In this document: one piece after another, positions 38,261-51,025 of the stretch
Position numbering within the stretch: the first letter of the stretch is position 1
Layout of the letters: each line of letters begins with the position of its first letter
Notes under the pieces: model-generated
What the model was told of the DNA's origin: nothing
The model's database searches: none
What the model saw: only the letters and a program-made list of their open reading frames with translations
Assembly: GCA_015698045.1 (NCBI GenBank)
Contig: BLAL01000187.1
Span: 620,001 to 684,000, forward strand
Length of the DNA: 64,000 nt
Source: Rhizophagus clarus
Lineage: Eukaryota; Glomeromycota; Glomeromycetes; Glomerales; Glomeraceae
Direction: 5' to 3'
Program-made: the position numbers and the translations under genes

Positions 38261-38376
38261 TAAGCCTTACTACTGAAGACTTCCTCTTTTTGTCACTATA
38301 AACAGGTGGAAGGAACAGTAATGGCTTTCCCCCTATAGGCACTAATGGGCCTCTACCCACATATAAAGGAAGAACA
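38261..38376 (+). repeat. Conserved ~110-bp block, copy in element A
   Basis: By eye about 88% identical to the reverse complement of 59041-59152. It includes a 26-bp perfect stretch that begins CTCTTTTTGTCACTATAAAC, followed by GCACTAATGGGCCTCTACC. It is better conserved than anything else shared by the two elements. It could be a promoter (CACTATAAACAG holds a TATA-like core) or a terminal recognition sequence. Confidence 0.8.
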
Positions 38377-41190
38377 AGTTCGTAAGATTAAATGTTATGC
38401 ACATTGTGTATTGTACATGTATACATACGTGTATACGTACTTAATATAATTAAATTTTTACCAGTAATTAATTTTATATACCAGTAATTAATTTTATATA
38501 CGGTAATTGATTTTATATACTGGTATTAAATTAATTTAAAAATTATAAAAAAAAAAATTTATTTCAGGGAAATGTCCTCTATTTATATCTAATTGAACAT
38601 CACGTGTATTATGTGATATTATATTAATAATGATCCACAGTTCGATCATTTACCAGTATAAAATGCTTAAACTTTTTTTAAGCTTAAACTTTTTTTTCAC
38701 TTTCCCTTTTAGTTTTCTTTTCTTTCCCTTTTTTCGTTTTCCCCCTTTTGCTTTCTTTCATTTTTCCACTTTCCGTTCTTTTATTTTCTTCTCTTTATCT
38801 TTTTTCTTTTTTTCTTATTTCTTTCTCTTACTCGTCCTCCTTTTCTTTCTCTTCGTTCTTTTCTCTTTCTCCCTTCCTATTTTTCTATTTTTTCTTTGTT
38901 TTAGGCGTTCATTTGATCTCTTTGAATGTGACATTTCGGTAACCCTTTTCCTTTTGGGATTTTATTGAAATCTAAATAATTCGGCAAGATATTAATTTTT
39001 TTTATTTTATTTTATTTTTTTTTTATTTAACGAACTTTACTAATGGTTTGTTATATGATTTCTCCCCTTTTAGGTTTTAACTTTCTCTCTGGAAATGAAG
39101 TAAGTATTCGTTTTTATTTTTGTTTCAGTTTTCTTTTATCTTTACTGACAATATCTCCTTTTTTTAGGTTTTGACATCTTTTCTTTAGCTTTAGCAATTC
39201 TTGTGAAAATAGATCTTCATTTTAATCTTCAGAAGTGAGAGAATGGTAGAGAGGGAATTTTTTAAATAACCTTTTTGACGAAATGCTTATTAATGTTTCG
39301 TTTCTTTATTTTTTTCTTTAGATGAGCTTAGACACTTAGGATCTCGATAAAACATTGGTTTGTTTTCTTTTTTTAAATAAAAATTAGTAAGAGAGGTTTT
39401 TTGAATAACTTTTTAATAAAACGATATTAAATTGTTTCATCTTTTTTTTCGTTTTGTAGATTACTGGTACTTTAGGACGTTTGAACACGTGTAAATTGGT
39501 GAACAGCCAATATCTGGACGCGTGGGGATTCAGTGTCAAAAATATATAGGGAAAAAATTTTGACATTTACTACAATGATGACCTAACGAAGATTATGTAA
39601 TTAAAAGTCATGGATTTCATCAGTGAAGTTCATTTTTTACTTTTAATTTTTATTTTGACGATAGAACTGTTACTAACAGTTCTTTGTTTTTTCTTTTTTA
39701 AGTGTTTGGTTTTTGGATCTCTTCAAAAATAAATTTTGATTTTAAATGGCCAGAATGTGTTAGTTTCAGTGAGTTTTCTGAGAGTTTCGGTAGGCCTTTT
39801 TAATGTTTTAAAACTTTACTAATTTTTTAATTTTCTTTTTTTTTATGTTTCTTTTTTTAGATAATATTCTATGGTGTATGAGCTTTCAAAAAACTTTTCC
39901 TTCACATTTTATTCTGGATTTATGATTCGTTTCAGCTTGCTTTCTTTCAAAAGACCATTCTTCTATCGAAAACTTGCGTGAATTTTAGTTGGTTTACTTT
40001 TTCATGTTTTATTTTAATTGTTCATTTTAACGAAACTTACGTTCCATTTTTTCTTCTTTTTTTTATACAATCAGTTCTTTGGATCTTAGGATGTGTGGAA
40101 TTCAGTGAGTTTTTCTTTTTCTTTTAAGCTTTATTTTAGCAAAACATTTACTGATATTCTATTTTTCTCTTTAATAGATAGCCGGTAACATTTAAATATA
40201 AACAAAAAAAAATGTTTTTAGATGCGTAAAATTTCTGTGCGTTGGTCTTTTATTTTTTATTTTTTTTTTTCACTGTATTATTTTTTTTCTTTTTTTAACG
40301 AACAGTTTCTAGCAGATTATTGTTTTTCTTTTTTTCTAGACGGATTTTTTTGTTCATTAGTTCCTAGAATAGAAGGGTTTTTTTTATTTTGTAGGATTAA
40401 TTCTTCAGATCTTGAGAGGCGAGTATCAGTACTTTTTTTTAAGGTAAATCTTAGATTTATTTTTAAAAAAAAATCCATCTTTTTTAATGAAATAATAATT
40501 AATGTATCATTATTTTTCTTTTTTTTTAGGTGGTCAGTTTCCAATTTTGAAGTACTGGAATCCCTAGACCATTTTCGAAATGCTTTTGTTTACAGAATTG
40601 CAGTTCTGACTTGAGTGTCAACAGAATCTTAGATAACTTTTCGAAATGAAAACTTTTTGAAAAAAAATTTTAAGATTATTTCATAAAAATCTGGCTTGTC
40701 TTGAATAGCAAATCCTATGTAAGTTTTCAAATTACTTTCGAAGAAATTTTTTTATCATATTTGAAGAAACATTATCCTTATTTTTCTTTCTTTTTGTAGG
40801 GTCTCATCGGTTTCTATTTTGGTATCAGAAATTTCGAAGGTATAAATTTCGAAATTTTATTTTATTATTTTATTTTTAATCAAGAAGTGTTAACTAGTAT
40901 TTTGTTATTTACTTTTTGCAGGTCAGCCAGACGAAAATTACAACTAGACTTTGGAATCAAGGTATGTGAGTCAGTAGAATTTTTTTTTTGTTATTTCTAA
41001 AAAGTTACTTTTTTCTCGATTGTAGAATTTATATTTTGGATACTGGGAATAATTAATTTCAAAGGTATCATTTGAACTTTTTTTTTGGTTTTTTTATTAG
41101 TATTTATTTTTTAATGTTTCTGTTTCTCTTTTTTTGTAGATTTTTGAGTTTAGGAAGTGTTTCTATTTGAACATTTTCTAACATTTCTTG
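38261..41190 (+). mobile_element. Element A: conserved block, pyrimidine tract and micro-exon array
   Basis: Layout from left: a ~110-bp conserved block (38261-38376), a spacer with GTACATGTATACATACGTG (38415-38435), a strongly pyrimidine-rich tract (38690-38895), then about a dozen modules with (T-run)AG acceptors and GT donors. Clear micro-exons are 40800-40839, 40922-40961 and 41026-41064, each ending AAG|gta. Similar but weaker ones begin near 38906, 39075, 39170, 39461, 40075 and 40530. The same order of parts occurs in reverse orientation in 56.3-59.2 kb. No open frame of recognisable protein remains. Outer ends are not resolved; subterminal repeats at 37905-38160 and 41280-41560 may belong to it. 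Confidence 0.6.
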
Positions 41191-41379
41191 GAGTTGCTAG
41201 ATAATAGATTTTTAACATAGATTTTAGCATAGTATAAAATAAAATAATGTATCTTTCTAATAAAGTGATGAAATAATATAATATTATTTAACAATAAATA
41301 ATTTAAAGTTATAATAATTATCGTTATTTAATAATATTGATGATTATCGTTATTTAATGATACTGATGATTATCATTGA

Positions 41380-41560
41380 TATAACCAAATGATACTACTT
41401 GACGAGTCCAATTATTATATCGATATACATCTCTATCAATATTTGTCATTTTAGTTAAATTCTGATAATTTGTTATCATTTACTCACATCGATACTACTC
41501 GATGAGTCTGATTATTATCGATAGATATCATGTAACCTATCCATCGATATATATCCTCTA
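41380..41560. repeat. Direct repeat GATACTACTYGAYGAGTC
   Basis: Two ~70-bp direct repeats start at about 41391 (GATACTACTTGACGAGTCC) and 41491 (GATACTACTCGATGAGTCT). Each is followed by ATTATTAT and then ATCGATA words. They lie just right of element A and may be its subterminal region. Confidence 0.55.
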
Positions 41561-42129
41561 AAAAAATTTTCTAATGAATATTAGATATATTTATTTATTA
41601 TATAATTTAAAAAATAATAATACTTAAAAAAAATGATGAGAAAAAAATATTAAAAAAATAAATGTTTTTGAAATTAAACAAAATAACTTTAAAATTTTAA
41701 TTGCAAATTATAAAAATATTTAAATTTAAAAAGCCATAATATTTAAGAAAAAAAAAAATAAAAATTTTTTTAAAATTAAATAAATACAAAATATCTTTTT
41801 TATAACTTATTAAAATTTAATGTTAAAAAAATATTATTTTGAATAGATTAAATTTGATTTAAATCTAATTTGATTTGAATTCAAATTAAAAAAATTAAAT
41901 TTAATTCAATTTAAATTTAAATCAAAAAAAAAATTAAATCTGATTTAATCCAAATGTTAGTTAAAATTCAAAAATCTGATAATTTGAATTTAACTTAAAT
42001 CCATTATTTAAAAAAATATTTTGTAATATTTTTTTAAATAATTTTAGTAAAAATATTGCAAAATATTTTTAATAATTAATTTTATTATTTTTATATTAAC
42101 TCATACCCTATATAGAAGAAAACTTACGA

Positions 42130-45100
42130 ATCTATAGTCATGGATGACGAACATATTTATGATTTAATACTGGATAATTTTATCTCTTCAACCTGGACAT
42201 CTATTCTTAAAGATATCAATAAAGATTTAGTATTATGTACATTAGGAATCTCATATCATTTAATGTTTTACATCCTTTCAGCCTTTATTGAAGTCATATT
42301 AACTTTATTCAAAATTATTTTTAACATGAAAATTGTACTAGATGACTGGTGTTTTTCTACAATTATTCCAATTTTTAAACTGGATAAATTCAAATACAAC
42401 ATGTCTAATGTTAAACTAATCACTCTATTGGAAATAGTTAGAAAAATATTTACAAAATTTCTTAGTTCTGTTATAATTATTAACAATTCTATAAGATCAA
42501 AATATTTTGTGTGCTACTAACTATTGTGGATTGAAAGGTGACTCTATAGCAACACCTATAAGACTGATTAACAATATTATTGAAGATGCCAAAAAGAACA
42601 ACAAAGAACTATGGATCGTTCTACAAGATATTTTGAAAGCTTTTAACTTGATAAATTTAGACTTCCTAGCACTCATGTTAAAACAAATTGGCTTACTACT
42701 TCACGCTATTAATTGCATTATTAACCTATTTAAAAAAAGGAAAATTCAAGTAGTCATAACATTCAGGCCTTCACATAGTTTTTAAGCAGCCGATGATATT
42801 GATCAAGTGGACAGTCTTTCTCCCTTTACTTTGAAAAATATACTACGATCCCTTCTCACTACAATCACTGTCAACATGAATAAAAGTTATACCATGAAAT
42901 GTACATAGCCCACCAACTCCTACGACCCAAATACATGGGAACACATATTATATAGAATTGTTGTCTCTGCCTATATAGACAATATGGTATAGATTGACAC
43001 TAATAGAAATTGGATACAAGACACCTTAGACATTACTCGTAGTTTTTATAACTTAGTAGACATTAAGATCAATCACAAAAAATGTGAATTAATAGTTATT
43101 AACCCTTTACTTTCTCGTCTATGATTACAGTTTCATTAGGAATCTATGAAGATGATATCATTAAACAAGTCAAAACTGAAGTCCAATATTTAGGTGTTTG
43201 AATTTCACTAAAAAATACTTGATCTCTTATTAAATAACATATTATTCACACAAAAGACGAGTTTCTGGTGATAATTAAGTACAAAAAACTTTCCATTGGC
43301 CAACTAATCTATTTGATTAATAAAGTCTTATATCTGAAAATTATTTATATGAGCCAACTAATGACCTTCACTAAACCCAAATATGATGCTATAGAGAGAC
43401 CTGTCCTGGCTATAGTTAAGCGTGCAATTGGACTTCAATGTTCATTTCCTACTGCTGCTCTATTTTATGAAGGACTTATTGGCTTACACTGCCTATGAAT
43501 GGAGATCTTAACAGCTGATATCATGAATCTTTACAATACGCTCAATACTAATAATGACACAACTAACTCCACAATTGTCAGGTTGAGGCAAGCATAATTG
43601 ATCTCAACATAGGAAAATTTATATGGCAATGAACTGTACCAATTTAGCGATATTTTATTTAATCTTAGCATCAGTTCTAATTTTAAATTAGATCGACTGG
43701 ATGCTGCTACTTTTATTATCCATAATGTAGAAACACCACTTTTAGATGTCTGGATTTGTTCATACAATGCCTTCTCGATTACTAAAGTAAGCCTGAAAAC
43801 TAATAATTTCCCTCTCATAGACCTATTCCAGCTAATTTCAGGAGATAGTTCTTTCTTAATGACTTGGAAATAATATCGATTGATTGCTGAACTTTTACGT
43901 AAAGGACCCAAAGCTAAATAATTCACACAACTGGAACACACCATTTAGAAACCTCTGACAGGACCCTAAACAATATATAAATATGTTAGATTTGAGTTTG
44001 CTTAATGATCATATAAAAAAAACCCTATGTAAAACTTTTATTTGCTTATTTTAATATAAAATTTTTAGTTGGTTAGATATTTAAATGTGTAGCTAAACTT
44101 ATTTTTATTTCAGCTCAGTAATTATATTTGCGTAGCAGAATCCTTTATTTATATAACAAAGCTTTTCATATATATATAGAAAGAAAATTTTAATTTTATA
44201 CGTAAATCAAAAAAAATTTTTTACAAAAAATTTTTTTAAACTGATACTTCTTTTCTATTATTTTACACATTTTAATTTTATAAACATAATATTGTATTTA
44301 ATATTTATAAAAAAAATCATGTTTTTATAATAATATTCTCATATTCTTATTTTTTGTTTGCTAATTTTACTTATACTATATATAAAATGAATTTTAGATA
44401 AATGAAATTACCTTTTATGTTTAAGTAAATTGTTCAGCAGTGTAAAAAGTATTTGTATTTCAATTTTTATGATTCTAAGTATAATATTTGTAAAGATAAT
44501 TATATTTTTTAAACAGTACTAACTCCAAAAAAATTTTTTTTCTCTTTTAACTTCAGGATGTAATAACATTACTTTGGTCAAAAGAAATTACCTTTTTCTG
44601 CTTAAGTAAAATTGTTCAGTGAGGTCAAATCTACTTACAGTAAATATTTTAGGATGATTGGATTAATATTTGTGGAATGTAATTAACATTTGTACTTTTA
44701 ATTATTTATCATTTAAGTGATTTTAATTTTAAAGTATAATTTTTTTTATTTTAAATCAACTTGTTAACTTTAAGAAATTGTTCAGAAGAGTTGGCAATAA
44801 TTTATATTTTAATTTTATAAATCTAAATATAATAATATTTATAAAAAATTCCAAATTTTAAAACTATTTTTAAAATAGTAATAGTATATTAATATTATAT
44901 TAATATTAATTAAAATTAAAAATTCTGAAGTTGGTATATCATTTTATATTATTAATTTATTAATATTTAGTGAATAAATTTCATAATTTTTTTTCACAAT
45001 GATATAAAAAATTAATTTACTATTACTATATATATATTTATTATAATTAAATTATCTTTTTATATTTAAATAAAGTTATATATGTCAGAAAAAAAATTGC

Positions 45101-47551
45101 TTAGCAGAATAAAAAATTCAAAGGTTATAATAAGAGTTTGCTTAACAGAACTTAAAATAATTTACTTATTAATCATAGTAAATTTTGAAATTTTTATCTA
45201 ACCTATATATATATTATTTGGAGTCTTTCTCTGATTCCAAACGTCTTCTACCAGCTTACAGATCACACAAATCTACCTTTCATATCTTAAAATTTTTAAT
45301 TCCATCCTCATGTGATAGTTAAGTTAAAAAATAGTTTATTTTATAACTTAATTCTGATTGGTACATTGGCAAGATAACATCTAAATTGAACGCTAAATGT
45401 AAAAAATGTTATGATTTAACAGTCTATTACAAAGTTATTTTTGATCCAACAAACAATCTGCATCAAGTTAATAATAGCGACTGTTTCACCTTAGTTAGAA
45501 AGAGAGATTCACTTAACATATTATAAATCAATGTTACATCAATTAAGAATAATATATGGATTATCCATACACTATTATAGTTTAGCAGATATAACTATAT
45601 GGTCATTGACTCTATCTTGCTATTAGCTGACTTTAACTCTATGTCATTATATCAGACATCAGTTTTCCCCATTAATTGTCAAATTCCCATCTTGGACATA
45701 TAATATGATGATGATATATAGATCTTTTGATGGATTACTTCTTCTTAGGACAAAGACAAACTGCTTAAGTGTAGATATTTCTTATCCTCCTTTAAGAAAT
45801 TGTCATTTTATACTGATGGATCAGTTTAAAATAGAATACCAACTCATTTAAGATGACCGCTTGATGATTGTTTAAATCATACTTCTATGGTCATAAACCA
45901 AGGAACAGCTTTTGTAAAAATGAATACCAATCTTCAATTTTACTTACACATTATTAATTGGTTTTCTTCCACACAAGCCAAACTTTTCGCAATCTTCTTA
46001 GCTTTTTTGATTTGTCTGAAATATTACAGGGTTACAATTCATACTGATAGTAACTGCGCAATTTCATCCATTAACAAGTTTGTTAGTTCCTGTAGTAGAT
46101 TTAGTAATAAAAAATTTAATAATTTCCTTCTTTTATATTTTATTAATATTTTAATTAAAGATAGGAATATAGATTTAAATTTGGTTAAAGTTAAAGCTCA
46201 CGCTGGAGAATTTTAGAATGAATTAGCAGATGAATTGGTGAAAAAAGGAGCTGAAAGTGAAATATTCTATCAGTTATCTTTTAATTTTGGATTCAAAAGT
46301 TATAGATTTAGTCCAAATTTTAAAGATATTTCAATAAAACAGAAATTGAGAGACTTTATTAAAATGATGGGACAAGTACAATATTGCAATGAATAACACG
46401 ATTTACAAATCAATGATGATACTTTTAAACAACGTTTAATCTGATATCAATGGGATGTCATTTGGGCAGCTTTAAAACAAATTAAATATTTCTGCTACAT
46501 CTATATAAAACATAATTTGTTATAGAGCTTTATGATCAAACTATTACACCAACAGCTGCCAATGGGACATTGGCTACAGAGATGCAAACCAACATTATAC
46601 TATGATTACACCTGTTAATTTTGCAATGATGAAAGTGACGAAACTGCCTTCACTTAATTACTTGCTCTCACATAGTATAATTGCGATCATTTATCTTTAA
46701 TCTGCTTAAGGAATTTCTTATAATTTCCCTTTTAAAATTCTCAAAATCACTATCATTCTCGCAATTAATTGAACAAGCGGTCACTTGATATATAGGTACT
46801 TTGATACACTCTGATACTTTTGTTGAATTACTCATTTGCGTGGCTACTGGAAGGATAGATACAGCTTTATTTACTTATTTTCAAAGTATTCTCTACTGGT
46901 CTATACACTAAGTTACTTTATTTTGTGCTAAACTCTTAATCAAGTTGGTATGATTATTTAAATCAATTATTTGGCAATAACAATGCGATCACACTATAGT
47001 ATATGAATGATTCAAAGGTATTTCCAAAAGAGATATAATAGCTTCACCACTGGCGGCACGCCTTTCTTCTATAGCTTCAACATCTCATGATCATAGCGAC
47101 ACTGGCAGATTTAATAGCATGATACTAGATGATCCTTACTTAGATCCACTATTAAAACCTCTCATTATTACTTGAAAACAAAGATTTTAAATGCTCTTAA
47201 CCTCACTTTCACACAAATGTGAGCATCAATTCATTCAGATAGTTGTTTCACATAGTTATATAAGAGTTTATCAGGATTTTATAATGTTAATTTATTGGGG
47301 GATTTAAATGATTTATTAATAGTTTATTAATTTATTATAGTTTATTTTTATGTTTATAATTTTTTATTTTATTTTATTTTTTTTTAATTTATGATTTAAT
47401 TTAGTTTTATTCAGAGTTTAGGATTGATTTATACATTTATGAGTTACATTTAGCTGAGCTGGATGGATTATATAATTGTATTTTAATATTTTTAGCTAAA
47501 TATTTTACAATAAATATAGTATGATCTTTGAATTAAAAAAAAAAAAAAAAT
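42130..47551 (+). pseudogene. Decayed LINE (non-LTR retrotransposon) with reverse transcriptase and RNase H, copy 1
   Basis: Reverse-transcriptase pieces occur at 42140-42520 and 42507-42785 (ELWIVLQDILKAFNLINLDF). The catalytic YxDD box has decayed to YIDN near 42974, and the thumb follows at 43268-43498. The RNase H domain is readable near 45807-46260: YTDGS, QAKLFAIFLAFLICLKYY, TDSN, LVKVKAHAG and, after a stop, NELADELVKKGAES. Stops and frame changes are frequent throughout, so the copy is dead. A very AT-rich stretch at about 43990-45220 separates the two domains and may be an insertion. The 3' end carries a poly-A run (47536-47551). The domain order matches the minus-strand copy at 60.7-54.1 kb. 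Confidence 0.88.
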
Positions 47552-47999
47552 TATTTTTATATTAAAAAAAAATGTAATTTTTAATTGTTTTAATAAAAAA
47601 TATTGCAAAATATTTTTATTTTAATTTAACAGAAAAACTATTTTGCAATATGTTTTAAAAAATATTGTAAAATATTTTTTATTTTATAATTAAATGAAAA
47701 AAACTGGCATATAGACTAATTTTCAAAATTAAGTTTTTACATTTAAAAAATTTAAATAAATGTATTTGTAATAATTTTAAAAAAAAAATTATAAAAAAGT
47801 TTATAATATAAATTTCTAAAAAATATTATAATAGTGTATTTTTGCTTCTTTAGCAAATTTATTTAGAATAATAATTTGATAAAAATGATTTTAAATATTA
47901 TTTTTAACTTATTTAGTAAAAATTTTTTTTTACTAAATAATTTGTAATGAAATTTTTTTTTTTAAAAGTTTGTATAACTTTGTATTCCCTCATCTGTAA

Positions 48000-48215
48000 T
48001 GCAGGCAAATTTGCCTGCAAATTTTTTGGGCTTAAATTACTACATAACGAATGTATTAAATATAGCAAAAATTGGTAAAATATTATACTACAAACCTTCA
48101 TATATAATGCTTCCAATTTTTGTTGCAAGATTTGAGATATTTAAATTTTTGTATAATAAGCAAAATTTTCAATTAATATTTTTGCAAATATTTTACAGGC
48201 AAATTTACCTGCGAA
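48000..48215. mobile_element. Small TIR element with GCAGGCAAATTTGCCTGC ends
   Basis: It begins with the palindrome GCAGGCAAATTTGCCTGC (48001-48019) followed by AAA. It ends with ACAGGCAAATTTACCTGCG, the mirror of the start with three mismatches. About 215 bp. No target duplication is obvious. Confidence 0.6.
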
Positions 48216-48282
48216 GTTAGTCAACAAAAATATTTATCCATAAGTATGTAAAAAAATTTGATTTGTGTAATTTATTATAAAA

Positions 48283-48845
48283 TTGCAGGCAAATTTGCAT
48301 GTGAAACCTGTTAATCTACAGCAATTTCTGTAATACGCAAAATTCTATTAAGTAATAACTTAACTAAATTTACAGTTTTTTTTTTACTTTTAATTCTATT
48401 TAATTATATTTTCTTAAAAAACTTTCTTTTTTAATTTTTGTGTTTACTTATTGTTAAGATATTAATTTTTCTTAATATCAAATATTTAATTTTTTGCTCA
48501 TATTTTGTTTTTTATTTAAACACCTCTTTTTTACATCATTCTTGGCTGGATAATTTATTGGAATATTTTCAATAACCATTTAAATTATCCATTAAAAAAA
48601 ATTTACAAGCCAAAAAAAAAATTTTATAAATTTAAATTTTGAAAATTATGAATAATAATAACTTTAGCTTATAGACAACTTTTATTTACATTTATTTAGA
48701 TAAAGTAGAAAATGTCATAGGTGTGAAGTTCAATATTTAAGTTATTCAAAAATATATAATTTGTTATGAACTGCAATACACATTAAATATTTAAATGATA
48801 ACTGAAAATTCAGAATTTTTACAGGCAAATATGCCTGTGAAGGCC
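48283..48845. mobile_element. Second element with related AGGCAAATTTGC ends
   Basis: It starts with TGCAGGCAAATTTGCATGTG (about 48284) and ends with ACAGGCAAATATGCCTGTGA (about 48822-48841). These are mirror-related to each other and to the ends of 48000-48215. The interior is AT-rich and non-coding. Boundaries are approximate. Confidence 0.5.
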
Positions 48846-49527
48846 TACAGACGAAAAGATAATAAAAAATTTCAATTTTTCTGAAAATAAAAATTTCCTT
48901 TTTGAAATTTGTATAATATTACATAGCTTAAATTGATCAATAAAAATATACCAATTAGATTGTTACAAATAATATTTATAATAGGCTATTACAATTAAAC
49001 TTATTCTAAAAAATTAATATTTTTATATAAAAGAGTGTGTAGTCATGTAATTTATATTATAGAAATGATTAACACAAAATTTTTGTACTGACTAATACTT
49101 TTATGTTTAAATATAATATTATAAAAGTTGTTAAATATTAAAGAAAAAGTTAATTTTTCACTCTTTAATACCTAAAAATTTATAAAATAAAGTTTTTATT
49201 TAAACTTAAATATTATATTTTAGAAAAAATATCAAAGAAAGTTTCAAAAAAGTTTAAAATTGCTTAATAAAAATTCTAAATCTCTTTATGAAACTTCCAA
49301 TAATAAAAACAAACTGTTTTTAATAAAATTTTATATTAAAAGATTTTGAATATATATAGTAAGTTTAATTTATAATTCTTCAATAACTTTTACATATTTT
49401 TCTTTTGTAAAAACATATAATTATCTTAAAAATTTTTTTTTACAAATACTTTAATTTTTTATGTTACAATAGTTATATTAAAAATCATGTGACTATATAT
49501 TCTTCTTAATGTAAATAAAATTAATTT

Positions 49528-49620
49528 TTTTTATTGGTGTTGAAATCATACATTCATTTATTAAGTAAAGAGAGGATTACAAATTATAATCATTTCTAAC
49601 TAAATATGAGTACTTGTAAA
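49528..49620 (-). mobile_element. Truncated retroelement 3' end, copy 2
   Basis: A T-run, then GGTGTTGAAATCATACATTC and ATTTATTAAGTAAAGAGAGG, the same order of words as at 33748-33890. It reads as a poly-A-tailed 3' end on the minus strand. Confidence 0.65.
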
Positions 49621-51025
49621 TAAAATTAATTATTATTATAATTTTTTTTTTAAAATAGTAATAATTTTAAAATTTAAAAATTAAATTAAAGTTATTATAA
49701 TAAAATTGTAAATAATTTTATGTAAATATAAACTAAAAAGTTAAATTTACATTTATTTAAAAAAAAAATTAAAACTTATCTAATAAATATAATAAAATTT
49801 TATGACTAAATTACTGGTTGTTAAATAAATATATAAAATATAATTATTTTTAATTTTTATTTTTAAATATAAATATTTTTATATTTAATGATTTGATTTC
49901 AATAATCTTTATATGTTATAATTAAAGTTGTCTTGCTAAAATTCAATAAACAATATTGAAATATTAAAATTAAATTTTTTTTTTATTTATTTATTATTAA
50001 TATGATAGGTTATGTTTGATAATACTTTTTTTTTTAATTAAAAGAGGTGCTTATTTTATTAGATAAAAGATTGATAAGAATATAGAAAACTAATAGTAAA
50101 GTCTACTACCTGTTTCTCACACTAGAGTTATAGATATATCTTATAATTACTATATCTTTAGCCTATTCTCTTTAATAGTATAATAGGAAGTCTAGTTATA
50201 AAATTATCTAAAGTATAAAGAAAATGAAAAAAGAAAAAAAAATTGTACGATCTAATAAAATAATAACATTATATAAAGCGAATGCTAAGTATAACAAGAA
50301 GTTAGTAAGATTATCGATTAATCCTTTCAACTAAACTAAATATAATATTCTAACAATACCTTCAACTCAGCTATCAAATTTTTTATATCTGGCTTGTTAA
50401 ACTAATCCTTTCTTAAATGATTGATCTTCTTGGTAGAGCGACTAGTTTTAGGAATTTTATGTTGATCATTATTAAGGTTATTAGTAAAAAAAAAAAGTTA
50501 GACCCATATATTGTTCTTGAGAACTTATCTGCATTACCAATTTGAGCAGATTTATGATAATTCTTGAAGTTAGAGGTAAAATAACAGCATCAAGAGATTT
50601 GTTTGTTATTCCAAAACTGAGGGTTATGAATGCAAATAAAAACATAGTTCTATGTGTTAAAATAATCTATCATCTTTCTAAATTTAACTGGCCATCAACC
50701 TCTTTAACTATTTTAAAAGATTTTATATCATTATCCAATAAAAATTGATATAGACGTCTATTTGGGAATAAGGATATATCTTCTGAAATATTGTATATAA
50801 CAGTTTAAAATTTTTCACGTTGTTTCCTTTTTGAGAAACTCCAGAAAGCAGGGAATCATCAAACAGAAATTTCTTCCAAGATGACAGTCCAATCCTTTCT
50901 ATTATAGTATTTCAAGCACTCATGGTCAGGAATCAGTCAAACTCTCATGATAGATACTTCTTATGCACCCTTATGCTAACTGAAATGATCTTTCTCCATC
51001 ATCTTAAATTGGCCAAAAGGATATA

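Larger units (their letters stand above)
47552..49527. other. AT-rich spacer holding GCAGGCAAATTTGCCTGC elements
   Basis: Apart from the palindromic elements at 48000-48215 and 48283-48845 (annotated separately), only A/T-rich sequence is seen. The 71-73-codon frames at 47913-48220 on both strands lie within one of those elements and look like by-products. Confidence 0.5.

Noticed and set aside
38630..38968. 112-codon Phe/Ser-rich frame resembling a membrane protein
   Set aside because: It is the translation of a pyrimidine-rich tract of element A; its counterpart in element B is not open in the same frame.
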